Shown here piece by piece: positions 11,422 to 25,700 of a DNA stretch of 56,120 nucleotides. The notes under the pieces were generated by a model that was not told where the DNA came from, did no database searches, and saw only the letters and a program-made list of their open reading frames with translations. A program made the position numbers and the translations under genes. This DNA comes from Rodentolepis nana (lineage: Eukaryota; Platyhelminthes; Cestoda; Cyclophyllidea; Hymenolepididae), in NCBI GenBank assembly GCA_900617975.1, contig UZAE01012036.1, forward strand, positions 26,060-82,179, written 5' to 3'. The stretch's first letter is position 1; each line of letters starts with the position of its first letter.

Positions 11422-14400
11422 GCTTCTGTCAAGCACTTCTAAGATTCTTCTTGGATGAGCTAGAAGATTGGACAATTTTAATTACAATTCAATTAGTAAT
11501 TAAGGTGAATGGCCAACGAAGTTGTTCTCACTTAACTGACACTCAGAACGAACCTTAAAATTTCGGACACAGCACTTTAAAGCTGCAGTTTACACCTTGA
11601 CCAAAATTGGTCCCAAATTGTGAAGCGAATGTTTGGCTCTGTTACAATATGAGTAAGTATGCCAGCGTATTAATTTATGTTACAGTCATAGATTGTGATT
11701 GAAAAATGCCATTCACTTTCAAGTCATATGATTCATTCATCAGTATGCGTTTAGTGAAGCAGCAGAGCACAAGAAGCTCACATGAAATAGTTCATGCTTA
11801 AGTTGACATTCGATTTGAACATTAGAAATATACTAAGGATATCAGGAGGTAATAAAGGCAGTGGCTTTTGATTGTAACTGACTGAGACGTCTCTGTACTC
11901 AAGACTGAAACTGCTCCTTTGGTGATCAGCAGCACGGTTGTACCTCCTTGACTGTTCGAGTGAGAATGAGATTTCATTTTTCAACCTTGGTAGCGTTGCG
12001 AGCTCAACAACAACTTTAATGAAATTAGTGGTTCTCAGTTTTGTCTTGCAGTTCTTGAGTGACTTTTGCGAAGTTCACAATATCCTTATTATTTTTCATG
12101 CAGTCAACTTTAGAGCTTCCTGTAATACGACTGTGTTCTGGTTTTCTACTCGTTTTAACGCACGTCTTAGGAAATTATGACCCCATTTCATCGTTTTCCT
12201 ACCTGTATAATCGATAATTAAATTGTCATCAGCCTTCGTAGAATGAGTGCAAGAGTTAGCCCATTGTCGAAAAGACTTCTGTAGCTTGATTTTCGGATGA
12301 TCAACAAATCAATATCATTCAATAGCTGAACACGTTAGTGTAAATAAAACAAATATATTTTACTTATTATATCACCTATAGGGGTTTTCGAAGAATAACC
12401 GGATAATTTTATTACCATTTTGCTAAAATTATCTACCACTTTGAGTATGTTTGAACTACAAATGAAATTAAGTAGAGCTCAGTTATTCATCCAAATGGAT
12501 AGCACGATCAGAAATGATTTGCTGTATTTCTTATTGAAAAAATATAGCCCCAAAAAAGCCCAATGAATCGATCGCCTACGATCAAGTAGCAACACTAGTA
12601 AAGTTATTTATTCTTTGTAACTAAATTCACAAATATCATAATTTTCAAGATGTCATTTCGACCGCTGACTTTGAATTTGAAAAATCTGCACAAATCGCAT
12701 GGCAACAGTCAATCATGGGCGATCAATGTTTATATGCAAGTGTCGGTTAACGGCTTGATCTACCGTAAAGTTAATAGAATATATTTGTAAACAATAAGAA
12801 AAGCTTTAACAATTTGAATTTTAGGCTTCTTTGCTGTTAATGCATTTAAAATGATGTATTATGTTCAACTTATTGATCTCACCGTATCTCGTAACTAGGC
12901 CTTAGAAAACGAAGTAGCTGCTTATTAAATATAGTGATCAATTCCTGCCCTTTAAGAGGATGAAATATACATTGAATACCTACCTCACCTTATTCAATTT
13001 TGCTAATATAATCGAGTTTCATGAAAGAAAGATGATTAAATGAATATATTTAAAAGATCGTTAAAGAATTAATCAATCGCTCAAGAGAGAATAAATGATT
13101 TTTTTGCCCGGTGCCAGTGACACATATGTCAATATGCGTGTTAGCCAATACAGAAGTTACAAGGCCAATCCCACGGGTCAATGTAAGTTAGCAACAGAAC
13201 TGATCATGAACTGGTTACCTCTAGTCATCGGACTAAAGGTGAAATGCGGGTTTCTCAAGCTGGAGGATATCACTCCTTTACCTCATCAAATGTAACAGGA
13301 ATTCCCCATAACAGGCTGAGCTATTTGTCTGTTTCATTATAATGCTCCTTTGCCGGGAAAATTCAGCAGCATTGATTTAAAGACAAGGGAATAAGCTCTA
13401 AGCACACAAATCACCCCCACACTATTGCCTTTTCTTCAAATTTTAGGTTTAACATATTTTAATTTGTTTTAATATATTGATGATACAGACTGGTATGCTA
13501 CACATCCTTTGAAATAATGGTGTGCATTTTAGTAATTGTACGGTTTTAATTATCTCCATTATTTATTAGCTAAAGTCGTGGAATTTAGCAATTTTAGAAA
13601 TCGGATGATCACTTAGACATGCGAAGCAGTAGAACCTATGAAATAAATCTTGAAAAAAGAAGAGAACCGCGCATAAATAGGAGAGTAAATTCACCGCAAC
13701 AATGGTTCACAAGTCGTTTGCTGTTCAGGCTGATGCCATGTAAAATTTTTATACAAGGTGAATTTTACATTTTGATATTTCAACATTTTATGATCTCGAC
13801 GTTAAATCTTGTTGGTTATTCGGTAAATTTAGTTGGTTTATTCTTGCTACTTCAATATACTTTTATCGAATACTAGGATATCATCTGTTCGGTAAATGAT
13901 TAAATTATTTTAACCATCTGATGGGAAATATTTTGCTGATTAGAAATTGATTGAATACACATTAATGTAATTTTCTCATAATTGTTTTTAGTTAAGTAAC
14001 AACAATTGGAACTTCTATTCAGTAGTTTAAATTCGACCAAATGTAAAGTACCTACATAAGTGTAAACTTACTTTTCTTGCAGTAATTCTCACAAAGATTA
14101 CCCTCGAGTTTGCAAGAACTAGCAAGTTTTCCAGCAAAAAGGACATATATATAACCTATCAAGAAACTGGAACAAGTCGCAGATTTCAATGAGGCAACAA
14201 ATGATAAGCGGCCTTCCTTCTGTGGGAAAAATTCACCTGAAAACAACTACATTGCGTCGTTTATACTTATTAGGTTGAATACAAGATAAACTCAGGATAA
14301 TTGCAGTTGCAGTGGTGATAATCAATGGCGTTTGACTTCTGAATACTCCCCTGAAAATGCCCCATTTATAGGCTAATCTTTCATTCCATCTGTGTTAAAT

Positions 14401-14570
14401 AAACTCTTGTTTATTCAGCAAAAGAGAAGGATAGTATGAAATATTGGGAACTATTTCATGGTATATTGAGTCAACCACAGCTTGTTGGACAGATAAATGC
14501 AATTGATTAAATGACAAAGGGAGTCAATCACACTTTAGCTGCCGTTTCTTAATTATGTTGTTCTACTTAC

Positions 14571-14788
14571 GTAAAATTACTCTGGACCTGGCAAATCTTC
14601 TTCTGGCTGGTTCCATAATCCCAATAAAGAACACGAGGTCGATCATCTGCCTTAAAAATATCTCATGTTGCCTGTTCTTCACAAGTCGGAATGTCCTCCT
14701 CCTCTTCCTCTTCACCAACCCAACTTATCACTTGGTAAAGGCTGTTGCTACTCGTTAACCTTCGGAAAGACAGTGATTCAATGAGATT
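14571..14788 (-). pseudogene. Possible degraded exon with one in-frame TGA
   Basis: On the minus strand a frame of about 72 codons ends at a consensus donor (AC|GTAAGT at 14570). It reads ...SSNSLYQVISWVGEEEEEED..., then TGA (14663-14665), then DIFKADDRPRVLYWDYG... and QKKICQVQSNFT. Both halves look protein-like and share the frame. A disabled exon is the simplest reading; a chance frame is also possible. No homologue recognised. Confidence 0.2.
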
Positions 14789-15494
14789 TTATCTATTCTA
14801 TCTTGACAGAGTCTCTGAAGTTGCACTGCTTGAGATTAGAGCAACTTTACTGTTTTACCTCACACTGAGAACCAGACCACAGTAATAAGAATATGTTAAA
14901 ATCTTGAAAAATATATGTCTTATGGTGGATATTCTTACTGCATCTGAATTCATTCCCGAAAATGGTAAGGTACAAAAAAATTCATTTGCATTTTGTATTA
15001 GGTTTGTATTGCCTAGACATGTGTAAAGAGCGCTCCATGGAATTTTAAAAAAATTGCGAGATGAGCCATTGAAAAAGGTGTCAAATTGTTTTAGCAGGCC
15101 TTTCTCATTAACCTGACGGCATTAGAACTGTAGATATTGAAAGGCGTTGAAGAATCCAAAACTGGTTACTGGTCTTATATCAAAAGGGGATTAGAAAAAG
15201 GATACGGTTGTGGAAAACAATACTCATTATAAAATGAGAATTGAAAATGACACTAGAGAATATATTGAATCAAAAGAACGAATAGATCCTTTGAAGGAAA
15301 CTGGAGCATGATAAAATAACAAAGGGTCACATCGTGAAGGCCACAAATATCCTCCCTGTCCTAGATGTCAACTGATGAATTGTAGAGAAGGCAATGCAGA
15401 ATGAAAGGGTATCAACCTTTACAGGAATGTGGAAGATAGAATAAGAATTAATATCGGCCGATGACTACATTACCACTTGCATCCCTCTGTTCAC

Positions 15495-15630
15495 CCATTA
15501 TTGATCCGCCTGTGGACAAGTGCTGTACACTGGCTGTGCCCTTCGCATTTTGCCAAACATGACGACGCAACAAAAGTACCCCCTCCTGCTGACTCAAAAA
15601 CTTGTTCAGATTCCAGGAGTTGAGCGTCTT
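15495..15630 (-). CDS. Possible exon of an unidentified minus-strand gene
   Basis: A stretch between acceptor gaaacag (15631) and donor GTGAAC (15494) has the open frame DAQLLESEQVFESAGGG..., then SSCLAKCEGHSQCTALVH. The C-x3-C-x5-C spacing recalls extracellular cysteine-rich domains such as PAN/Apple, but the match is weak. It may belong with the fragment at 14571-14788. Left as a low-confidence candidate because no start, stop or further exon can be fixed. Confidence 0.2.
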
Positions 15631-16782
15631 CTGTTTCACCAATTGTTAATGAATAGAGAATTCGAAGTTTAAATTTTGCCTTTTTCTACTCCGTAATTCC
15701 CAAATCCATTAACTCCTGACCTTCCCACTTTTTAACTGTCGTTGTACCCTGTTACTTTTTGAAAGATCGTAAGCTTTATGTGAGGTCTAGTATAGGAGCT
15801 CTAGCCCAGAATAAAGTTACCATAATTTTAAAAGCAAGAAAGGTTAAGTCACACCTCATAAAACTACTGATGTTACTGAGGTCAAAAAGTTATAGCAGGT
15901 TTAAGAGAGGGGAGAAGACATCAAATTTGATTGGATAAATATACCCACTGATTTTTACAATCTAAAGTCAGCAACACTTGTCAATCGCTTTGAGAAACGT
16001 TACAAAAAATCTATGGTAAAAATTGAGTCAATTTAATGGGTGTTCTTTGTCAGTTTGCTGGCCCATTGGGCTGCTATTAGTGGTCTGCATAAACCATGAG
16101 ATCTTAAATCAAGGCTGCAGTGTTCGTGATTTGTCTGGCGATGGGGAAACCAAATTTTGCATTTATTCTCCAGTGCCGTCGACCAACGGCCTAACTCTTC
16201 TGTCCTCAATCTAGTAGCCAGGCTAACCTTCAATTTCATGAAGACTTTTATTTCAATAAATACGCTTCATTAAATGACTAAGTTACCTTAAGGAAGTGTG
16301 TTTTAACCTACTCACTGAAATGTATTGTGTCTGAGGCGATTTGCGGTTGATAGGTAAGAAAACAATGCTTTTTGGTCATCTTATAATTATCAGTAATTTA
16401 CACTTACAAGATAAAAGCATTAATTACTTTTAATAAATTGATTGCGTTCTATATATTTATCTTTCTTCATTTTGGTAATCCTTTGTTTTTCTGCAGTGAA
16501 AGAGGTATTTAATTTCATTAGTTTTAATAGCATTTCCTCTCTTCAATGTAATTTCAAAATTTAAAATTTTTTTCTGAAAATAGTCGATATACTGCATAGT
16601 TTCCAACACTATTTTTCATTCTTATTTAAACTTTAAGATGCAATTGTTATTCCTTCGTCAATGGGGGTGTTGTCGTTAGCACATTCATTCAAATCTAGCA
16701 CGCGCGTACTTAACGCTCAAATCTGATTTGCTAACCATTTGGGTGGCGTTGTCAAGTCGTAACAAGGCTGGAATTTGCGATT

Positions 16783-19700
16783 ATGCATCATTTTAGTTTG
16801 ATATACCGTAGTATGACGTTGTATATAGGCCTCTGGTTGCCTGTTTTTTTTCTCCCCTTTATTTTGGGAGAAGAATGCGGATATTCCCTATGTCCTCCCA
16901 CCAAAGATGATCACATCAATGTTCACCTTGTGCCTCACACCCATGACGATGTTGGATGGTTGAAAAATATCGACCAGTATTACTTTGGCGATGCCAAATT
17001 TTACCAGACAGCTGCGGTTCAATACATTCTTGATTCCGTTATGCATGCATTGGCATTAAATCCTAACAGAAAGTTTGTTTACGTTGAGATGGCGTTCTTT
17101 GAGCGTTGGTGGCGCCTTCAAACCCCGGCCATGCAGGACGTAGTTCATAAGCTGGTTAAAAATGGTCAATTGGAATTCGCCCTTGGTGGATGGTCCATGA
17201 ATGATGAAGCCGTAGTTCACTACAGTGACTCAATTGATCAACTCACTCGTGGTTTGGCTTTTCTTAATGCCACTTTTGGAGACTGTGGCCGACCTAGAGT
17301 TGCTTGGCAGATTGATCCCTTTGGGCACGCTCGACAACAAGCTCGAATATTCACGGAGGCTGGTTTTGATGGAGTCTTTTTCCAGCGCATGGATTACAAG
17401 GAAAAACGTAAACGGTTGAAAGAAAAGACTATGGAAGTTCTTTGGAAGGTAGATCCTGCAAATAATAAGAGCCATCTTTTCACTCATATACTCTATCAAA
17501 GCTACTGCTCACCGCCAGGATTCTGTTTTGATGCAAAATGTGATGATCCACCGATGATAGTCGATCCCCTTGCTACCAATTATAATGCCCCTCAGAGAGT
17601 TAGCCAGTTCCTTGAATATGTAAGAATGGTCTCATCCAGCTACGCCACAAACCACATTTTTGTACCAATGGGTTGCGATTTCACTTATGAGAATGCCAAC
17701 TTAAATTTCATCAATTTAGATAGGCTAATTGAGCAGGTGAATGCCCAACAGCAAAAGGAATGGTCAAACGGAAAATTCAAGTCATCGGGAAACGTAAAGC
17801 CTGTTCATCTTCTCTACTCCAGTCCAACTTGCTATATTAAATCGGTGAATGCAGCTTTTAAGAAACAGGGCACAATACCACAGAGGGACGGGGATTTCTT
17901 CCCTTATGCTAGTGCTTCCAACACCTTCTGGACGGGATTCTATACCAGCAGGCCTTCACAAAAGCTAATGGTTCGAGAAGCTTCCTCGTTGCTAGCAGCT
18001 TGTGAGCAGGTTAGTAAAACACCCTGGTTTTACTTTTTCCTCATGATTAAGACACCTCTATCTTCTTGTAATAGAAAATGTTTAAATCGTTCTTTTCGAA
18101 GTTTTAAGTCGTTAATTTTAGTGAGAAATATTTCAATTTGCAATCCTTTTACAAACCAATGTTTAGTTAAATGAAATAGTTTTATTAAATATTATCAATA
18201 TTTACTTCTTTTAAATTCATGTTATCTTAAAAACATGTAGTGGTTTATTTGAATTTATTTGGACTGTTTGTCATATTTCTGTACAGATATCACGTGGAGT
18301 AGAGTGTGTTTAAACAGAAAGCAATAAGCTAATTCCACTCATAGTGTCGGAGGAGGGAGCGTCGTGTGTTTGTGAACAAGTGAGCTTTGATTTAGCAGAG
18401 AACCTCTTAGATTGGTAAAATTGAGGGTCTTTGTCTAGTTGTTTATTAGATATGGAATATCTGGATGCATACAGGCTAGTTCGTGTGTGGCTATCCATCC
18501 TAAGTCAGATAGTTAAATGGGGAAATTAATTAATTCGATAACAAATTCTAAAAATATTACAAAATGGTACTCTTGGCAATTTCTAAATTTCGGGGTGATC
18601 GACATGTCTAACGATTTCTTTCAATGTGTTCCCGAAAGTTAATATAAGCATATTGGTTTAATGAAACTAAAACCTTGTTCCTTAAACCTGATCATAATAT
18701 TATATGTAAGGAATTCAATCTCAAATGCCATAAGTACATCATCTTCCTTTCAATTTTTTAAATTAAGGTAGTAAGCCAGCTTTGAAACAAAGTTGTATCA
18801 GGATATTATGGTTAATTTCCTTAAAAACCTCCATTTCATTCAATCGATCATGGACATTTGAACCGAGAGGAGAAAAAACGTTCCAGGGTAAATTTACCAG
18901 GTTTTTGATGGCTTTGTGTTAACTTCAATACATTCATTATCCAAATAAGACACAATTCCTGACACAATTTATGTTGCACGACTGAAACCACGCTTTGTTA
19001 TGAACAATAATGGTGTTAGTAATAATTGGTGTTCACGTGTGGATCTCGATTATCATGAACCCTGAATTGGCTAGGTACCGAAATCTCACGGACTCGCAAA
19101 TTCAATCGGATAAACAGCTATAAATATATTATTTGGTTTACCTTGTAAAGCGCAAATTTGTTTTGCTAATGCTCAGGCGTACGTGCGTTAACACTCTCCG
19201 ACTACCTACTATGTTGAGTGCAACGAGGGAGTGAAAATGCTTCATTGAAAGCGTTAATTTTGTTAATTTATTCCTAAGTCAGGAGAACTAGCGTTTAGGT
19301 ACACTTCACCTTGACTGAAAACTCACCGACTAACGTAGTGGTGGTGGTTCAAGTTGGAAGACAGATGTTCCTTCGTTTCGCATCCGTTGTTACAGATGCC
19401 AAACCAGGTTGGTTTATGGTATTTAATAAGAAGAAGAATAATAGAATTAGAATTTCTCATAAGAGTGACTCCAGAGTGTCACACCTTCATCGTTTCCCTT
19501 AAAAGCCTTAGAAATAACCTTCTCAGAATCGTTCAACACTTCTTGGTAAGTTACAACAAGTCGTTTGAGGTTAAATTTTACTTTCCAGACAGTATCTTAA
19601 CGTATAAATTCAGCAATTAGGGATTCTGCAGTTACTTTTCACTCTCTTTTATAAATCAAGCATGCACAAATGTTCTCACAGATTGTGCGTGATTTATGCC

Positions 19701-22700
19701 CAAATCTTGCCCAGAGTTTTCTTATTCCTTCACTCAATTCCTAAGAAACCTTCACCGAAATACCATATTTAATTGATAGGCCAAATTTGAAGGAAGGCAA
19801 GCACTGCTAGTTATGCCTCGACTGATTGGCAAGGTTGGTTAAAACTCCGCTTGGTGCAGGGTTCGTGTAAACAAAATTGGATGGTGCTAGCCTATTCAGG
19901 GTTTAAAAATAGTTACTACGTAGAGGACTAAGGTTTCATCCTGTTCAGACGGATCAGCTACTTCAAGTATGGAATCATTTTAATGCGAGACGAATAGAGA
20001 TTGCAACTCATCCATGGGCATTACAATTGTTTGGATCCCAAAACTTGATGGTTTTATCCACAATATATAAGTCTTGTGAAACCATTTTTAGGAGACATGA
20101 TCCAAGTTTGAGAACCATAAGAAGTGATGAAATGGCCAGCTGTTCCTGCCAATTCGTGATGGATCTAATATTTATTCAATTAAACAGTAGAAGTAGGCAG
20201 AAATCATGTCCACATTTTTGCTGCAACTTTAAGGTATCTACACATTTATCGTACTTAGTCTTCATTGCTCACGTCTGCCAAGTCGGTGGTCACGAAGTCA
20301 GTACTCATCGGTTAACCCTAAAGAGGGTTAAAAACCTTTTTCTCTACTCAAATGGAGTATTATTAACACTTCTAATAATGGGTTTTGTATATACAATTAA
20401 GATATCCACCAAAAGGTGCCATTTCTTAAATAATTAATCATGTCTTAACAAAAAGATTGACCGAAAGTTAATGCTGAAACTTGGAGTTCTTGAACCTTTC
20501 AAGTGTGGAATTAACAGGTTCCTTCATTATGTTCTACAAACATTAAAAGACACTGTTCGCTCTTTTTCCTACTGCATTCTCAATGTCCTTATCACAATAT
20601 AGTCATTTAATTCAACTTTTTAATAATTTGACATTTTTGATACTTAGTTTCGCTATCACAAAACTTTCCGAACGGAAGCTTCATTTGTCTATGCAGAATA
20701 CACTTTTCAGGGCTATGACGTCTCTTGTTTATGAAGCCATTAGTGGCCTCACGTTTCCCCCATGGACATACTTTAGTACACCATGTTCTACAAGGTTCAA
20801 TCCCTCGATACTTTTTGGAGTCCTAGTTCTCAACTTAGCTCTATCAAACTATCTTTACTATATTTTTTGATCACATTTTCTCGACGCATTCGTATCTTCT
20901 AATCAGGTACGCGTAAACGAATTCAAGGAAACTCTTTTTACCAACCAAACCTCCTTAAAGTACAAAAAGTGTGAATAGTAATCAATTATCATAAAGAAGC
21001 TTAGTTGTACATAATAGTTGCATATATAATTAGTCAATTGGCATTTGAATTTCTTCGAGAGCCTTAAATTATTTGCTTCTAGTTCTGTTTTTTCTTTAAA
21101 ATTATGATTTTTCTAATGTGTACCTGTGTTTTAGTAGTGATAACAGAAAACATAAGGGCCTAGATAATTCTGGTACTAACGCTGTACCTTCTCCTGTTGA
21201 ATAAAACAAACTGCACATTCGTTCCGTTTTCTTTTCCCCAAGGTCATGCAAAGGCCTACAGAGGGATTTTTGCAGTAGTTATACAGATTTCGTCTCACGT
21301 GAAACGACTTAGTATCCACTTCTTTGCAAAGAAAGAAAATGTCGAGGTGGGGTGTTCTTTTGTCGGTGTCTTGTCATTGCTTTTTCCTTGACATTGGTAG
21401 CCCGCATATATGCATGAATTCGTAAAATTGGCAGAGTTTTGTTCAAAATGGAAGGTCACACGAAATGTAAGATTACTAAACTTCATACATTTTTGCGATA
21501 GGTGCACTTTTAGCTTTCAAAAGGAAATTAATCTTTAATGATAGCTAACATTCACTATCATCGTTACTTTTGATTGAGATAAGTTTATTCCTTGACATTT
21601 AACTAAATTTGGATTGTTGATTTTCACCAACTGCATTCATCTTCCTCTAAATTGGACAGTGGGTGATTTGAAGTAAATCACTATATTTTTATCCTTTTTA
21701 ATAATAAATGTTAACCATCTAAATCATATAATTTCCTGTCTGGGAAATACCGTTTATCTCATGATGGATGAAAGGAAGTTTGCAGAAATGTCAGCATATT
21801 CATAATTCATTAGTTCTGGAAAGCTTTCACATGAACTAGCAAATTTCAATAAAAATTGGCTGGTGTTGCCGCACTCAACTTTAAAGTTATGGAGCTACAA
21901 TTTGCTATGGCTTATCTTTTCTTCGAGGGCATTTACCTCTAAAAGCCAAGATACTGCCAGGAGAAAAAAATTAAATCTGCGCACCAGCTTTTGCTCACGG
22001 CGAACTATAATGCGGATATTTAAGCTGTGGCATTTTGGAAACTTCCAAGATCGACCCAGAGAGCAAAATATTGCCAGATCACGTCTTGTAATGCTATGTA
22101 TGCTTGCAATAGTGTTAATAGGAACCGATATCTTAGGGTCTTGCTCAGAGTTATGCATGGGCAGACTTTAACTGAAACCCTTCCATAGTTGGTCATCTAG
22201 ACTGGCATGTCTGGACTTTAACTTAAGCTTATCTTGCCATATAAAATTGATAAACATTTGCCCCCCTCCCCTCCTTCCCTCCCTCCCTCCACACTCCCAA
22301 GTAAACAATAAAGCAGTGCAAATCAAATGACTACTATTACTCAAGTAAACACGGATCTCCCTTGTTTGCATTCATTTGCTAGCTGGCAAATTAAAGTAAA
22401 CCAAGCATGCAAATTTATCGCCAGTCGAAATAGTCAAAACGATACAGCGCCCAGGTTTTATTTATTGGGTGGGTTAGATTTTGGGTCTAATTTCCTTAGG
22501 TAAGAAGAAATATTTAATTTATATCAGAATAACTTGTCATAGTCTTCTTCAGCTCGTTTGTGTATTTGATATTCTATGACGCTAGCAGCGTTCTTTTTGA
22601 CAATGTGTTTTAAATTCAATTTTATTTGATTTGAGGAGTTCCAAATGCCGGTGACAAATTTTGAAACAAATATTTTCTTTCACACTAGAGTCTAAAATTA

Positions 22701-25700
22701 CGTTAATATGCTAAAATAACTATCGGACGTATTTAATGCAAGCGTGATTAGCTCGCAAGTGTCACGTCGGTTTTGTAATTGAATGCACTTATTTCCATTC
22801 GACAGGCCCACCTTATAAAGCCAAATCTCGGGTCCCGTTATCGATATCCAACCCAAAACATCTATGATTTTAAAAATGGTATCGCTCAAACTCCCGATCA
22901 AGTTGTCGACCAACTTCGAAGAGTAATGGGTGTGATGCAGCATCATGATGCAGTAACCGGTACCGATAAACAGCATGTCTCCAATGACTACCGTCAGCGT
23001 CTAACAGATGCCATGAAGGGATGTAGTCAACTCGTTAGCGCTGTAGCTGACACCCTATTGGAAAAAAGTTACAGTTCTCAAGGAGGTGGTTTTAGTGCTT
23101 GTGAGAATCTTAATGTCTCTGTGTGTCCGCCACTTACTTCAAAATCCCTTCATCCTAATACTCTAATTGCTGTCTACAACCCCCTTGGTTGGAATGATAT
23201 CCAGCCCTGGCTGCGAGTGCCCCTTTATGCTACGAAGGACCAACTCGATTGGCTGTCCTCCTTCACTCTGACTGATTATACCACTGGTGAGACGATACCC
23301 TTCCAAGTTGTTCCAGTACCACTGCCTGTTCTGAAACTTCCAGAAAGGCGCCCACTTCACCACAAAGGCTCTTCCGAACTGATCTTTAAACCTAGTGAAG
23401 GTCTCAAACAAGCCGGTTTTACACTTTTTGCACTGAAAGGTGAAGCAAGTAGTGACTATGGGTAAGTCAGTCACTTCTAAACTTCAATTTGAGGTTTGAC
23501 ACTTGCTTTCTTAATAGTGAAATTAATATTTACAAAAATTATCTGTCTTTTTTATTTTGCAAGAATATTCAGATGGATATTCTAAAAGATGGCGCTTTTC
23601 CCGTCAATTATGCACTTAGTAACTTAATAGCGTTGCACTAAAGCATTAAACGTTAAGTAAACACGATCCAACTGAAATTCAGTTACCATTTCTTTAGAAA
23701 ATCTTACAGGTACGGATACAAGCGTCCAGTGAATCAACAGCGGTTTTCGTTGGAAATCGGTCCAGATAACCTACCACTATTTCGCAGCAGAGAGGGTCAT
23801 AGCATATCCATGCGATTTCTAAATTATGACGCGAATTTCTACAGTAGGCCATCTTCCGGAGCCTACGTTTTCCGAGCTCTTAGTGAAGCTGCTGCTTTTG
23901 GAAATCCAATTTCGGAAGTGAGTTTTCTTATAAATACTGGCATTCGTAATATAGAATAAAAACTTGTAGAAATATCGATATTTACAAGGGAATTCGACTA
24001 CTAATAGCCACTACCAGTTAGGAGTATTGTATATAGCTACACAGAGCTAAATTGTGGGTGACACTTGGTTTAGGAGTAGGTAGAGGGGCAAAAGAAAACA
24101 TTATCCAAACAATGAGTACTATAGTGATGAATTTTTTCCCATGATAATAACTCATGATGGTTGGATTGATGGTCGTTTAGGAAACGGGGTCTAAAAAAGT
24201 CGCAGTATAAGGCAAACTTTTATTTTAAGACGATGTAATATGAAAGGGCATGAAATGTGTGAGATGTTTGAAAGATAGAGAGATAAGTTGGGAGGCATAA
24301 AGGGAGGAATGCGTATACTCCTACATGCTTGTTTCTCTATTTGTAAAAATCTGAGTCCATTTTGGTCTGTGCTTTAAACCATCTTAGGGTAACCCATATT
24401 ATGTGCTTCAGCAGCAATGCACTTAAAAGGATGTCAATGTTTCCAACAACGTTTAATTCATTATAGTTGCCTTTGCTCAATAAATCTTAGACGAGAAATT
24501 GCATAATGCACTTTGGAATGAATGAAGTTTCCTTATTACAGACACGACAGTATAATTGAATGCGCTGATGGCAGTGTTTTAACGTGTGGGAAGTTAATTT
24601 CTATCTACCCTTCGATAATTTGCACTTTTATTCAGTGTGAATACAATTTGTCCTATTACTGACTACACACATTAATTGCGAAGCGCAGTGGGAAAACTAA
24701 CTCACAGTTTTTAATAATAATAATAAACGATGCAATGTAATGAGCGTTATCATTTAAGTGCGGGTCTTATTCAACATCTTCATATAATTTTGTGACTTTT
24801 GTGGCTTACTTTAGCGTTTTTTTCTGACGCATTTGATCTCAGTTTATTAATTTTTCTCAACTGTGGCATGTCTAACATGACCTCCCATATCAAAAAGTTT
24901 TAATACCTAAGGCAAGAAGCCAAGAAGTGTGAAACCATTAACGAACTTGCGAAAAATGGTGAAATTGTGGTATTCTGGTTTCCACTTCTCTTAATTGTGA
25001 GAGCCCTTGTTGTTCGCTTTATAATTGTAATCATAATTCTCTTTTTTGATTCTCAAATTTTTCGAAGCTCTTTTTTAATGGCTGGAACCTCGAGTGTCAA
25101 TGAGTTCAAGTTCGCTAATGTATTCCTGCATAGCTGACGAGTCGATTTAACTGAATTGTGGGTCATGAGACTTTTAGTCAAGACCAGGTAGATGTGATGA
25201 ATAAGGGCATGTTTAAAATATCAGAGCACATTTCGAAATGCCTTTAACTACTTGAAAAATAATGCTCGCACTTTTGAATGTGCTCTAAACATCGTAAACT
25301 GACTGTTTATGCTAAATTATACGTAATATTTATTAAAATAATCTCAAGTTCTTACAAGTTATTATTTATTTTTCTCTAATCCCTCAACGTTAAAGCCGAA
25401 ATTATTGTGCAAATTTTACGATCGACAATGAAATTTTACTGCAAATAACATTCCTGCATTTGATCTTACCTCTAATCATGCCATTGGTCATTTATACGTA
25501 TCAGAATTATTAGAGATAGTTGATTTATTTCAAAATTAGGCCAAATGAAAATATTTTTGCAGTAAAATAAGATCGTCATAATCACGTCTTGAACAACATA
25601 TTATTTTGCTACTCAAACCTGATATCTTTGTTTTATGCTTCTGACCTCTTAGGAGCCCGTACAGAATCTAAACTGAATTGAAATCTTTAAGTAAAACCTA

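Larger units (their letters stand above)
8381..16782. other. Long mostly non-coding region between SRBD1 and the mannosidase
   Basis: No gene model of the quality of its neighbours can be built here. It holds a possible exon at 10732-10990, a TA microsatellite at 11397-11421, and exon-like fragments on the minus strand at 14571-14788 and 15495-15630 (separate entries). Short open frames elsewhere lack splice sites in matching phase and look like chance. The last kilobase should include the mannosidase promoter, in which I see no distinct motif. Confidence 0.6.

Noticed and set aside
13095..13295. Open frame TYVNMRVSQYRSYKANPTG... on the plus strand
   Set aside because: The opposite strand gives equally protein-like but broken frames over the same bases, and there are no matching splice sites, so neither strand can be chosen.
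14663..14665. In-frame TGA as a selenocysteine codon
   Set aside because: No gene can be assembled around it, no SECIS-like structure was identified, and the surrounding frame may itself be a remnant.
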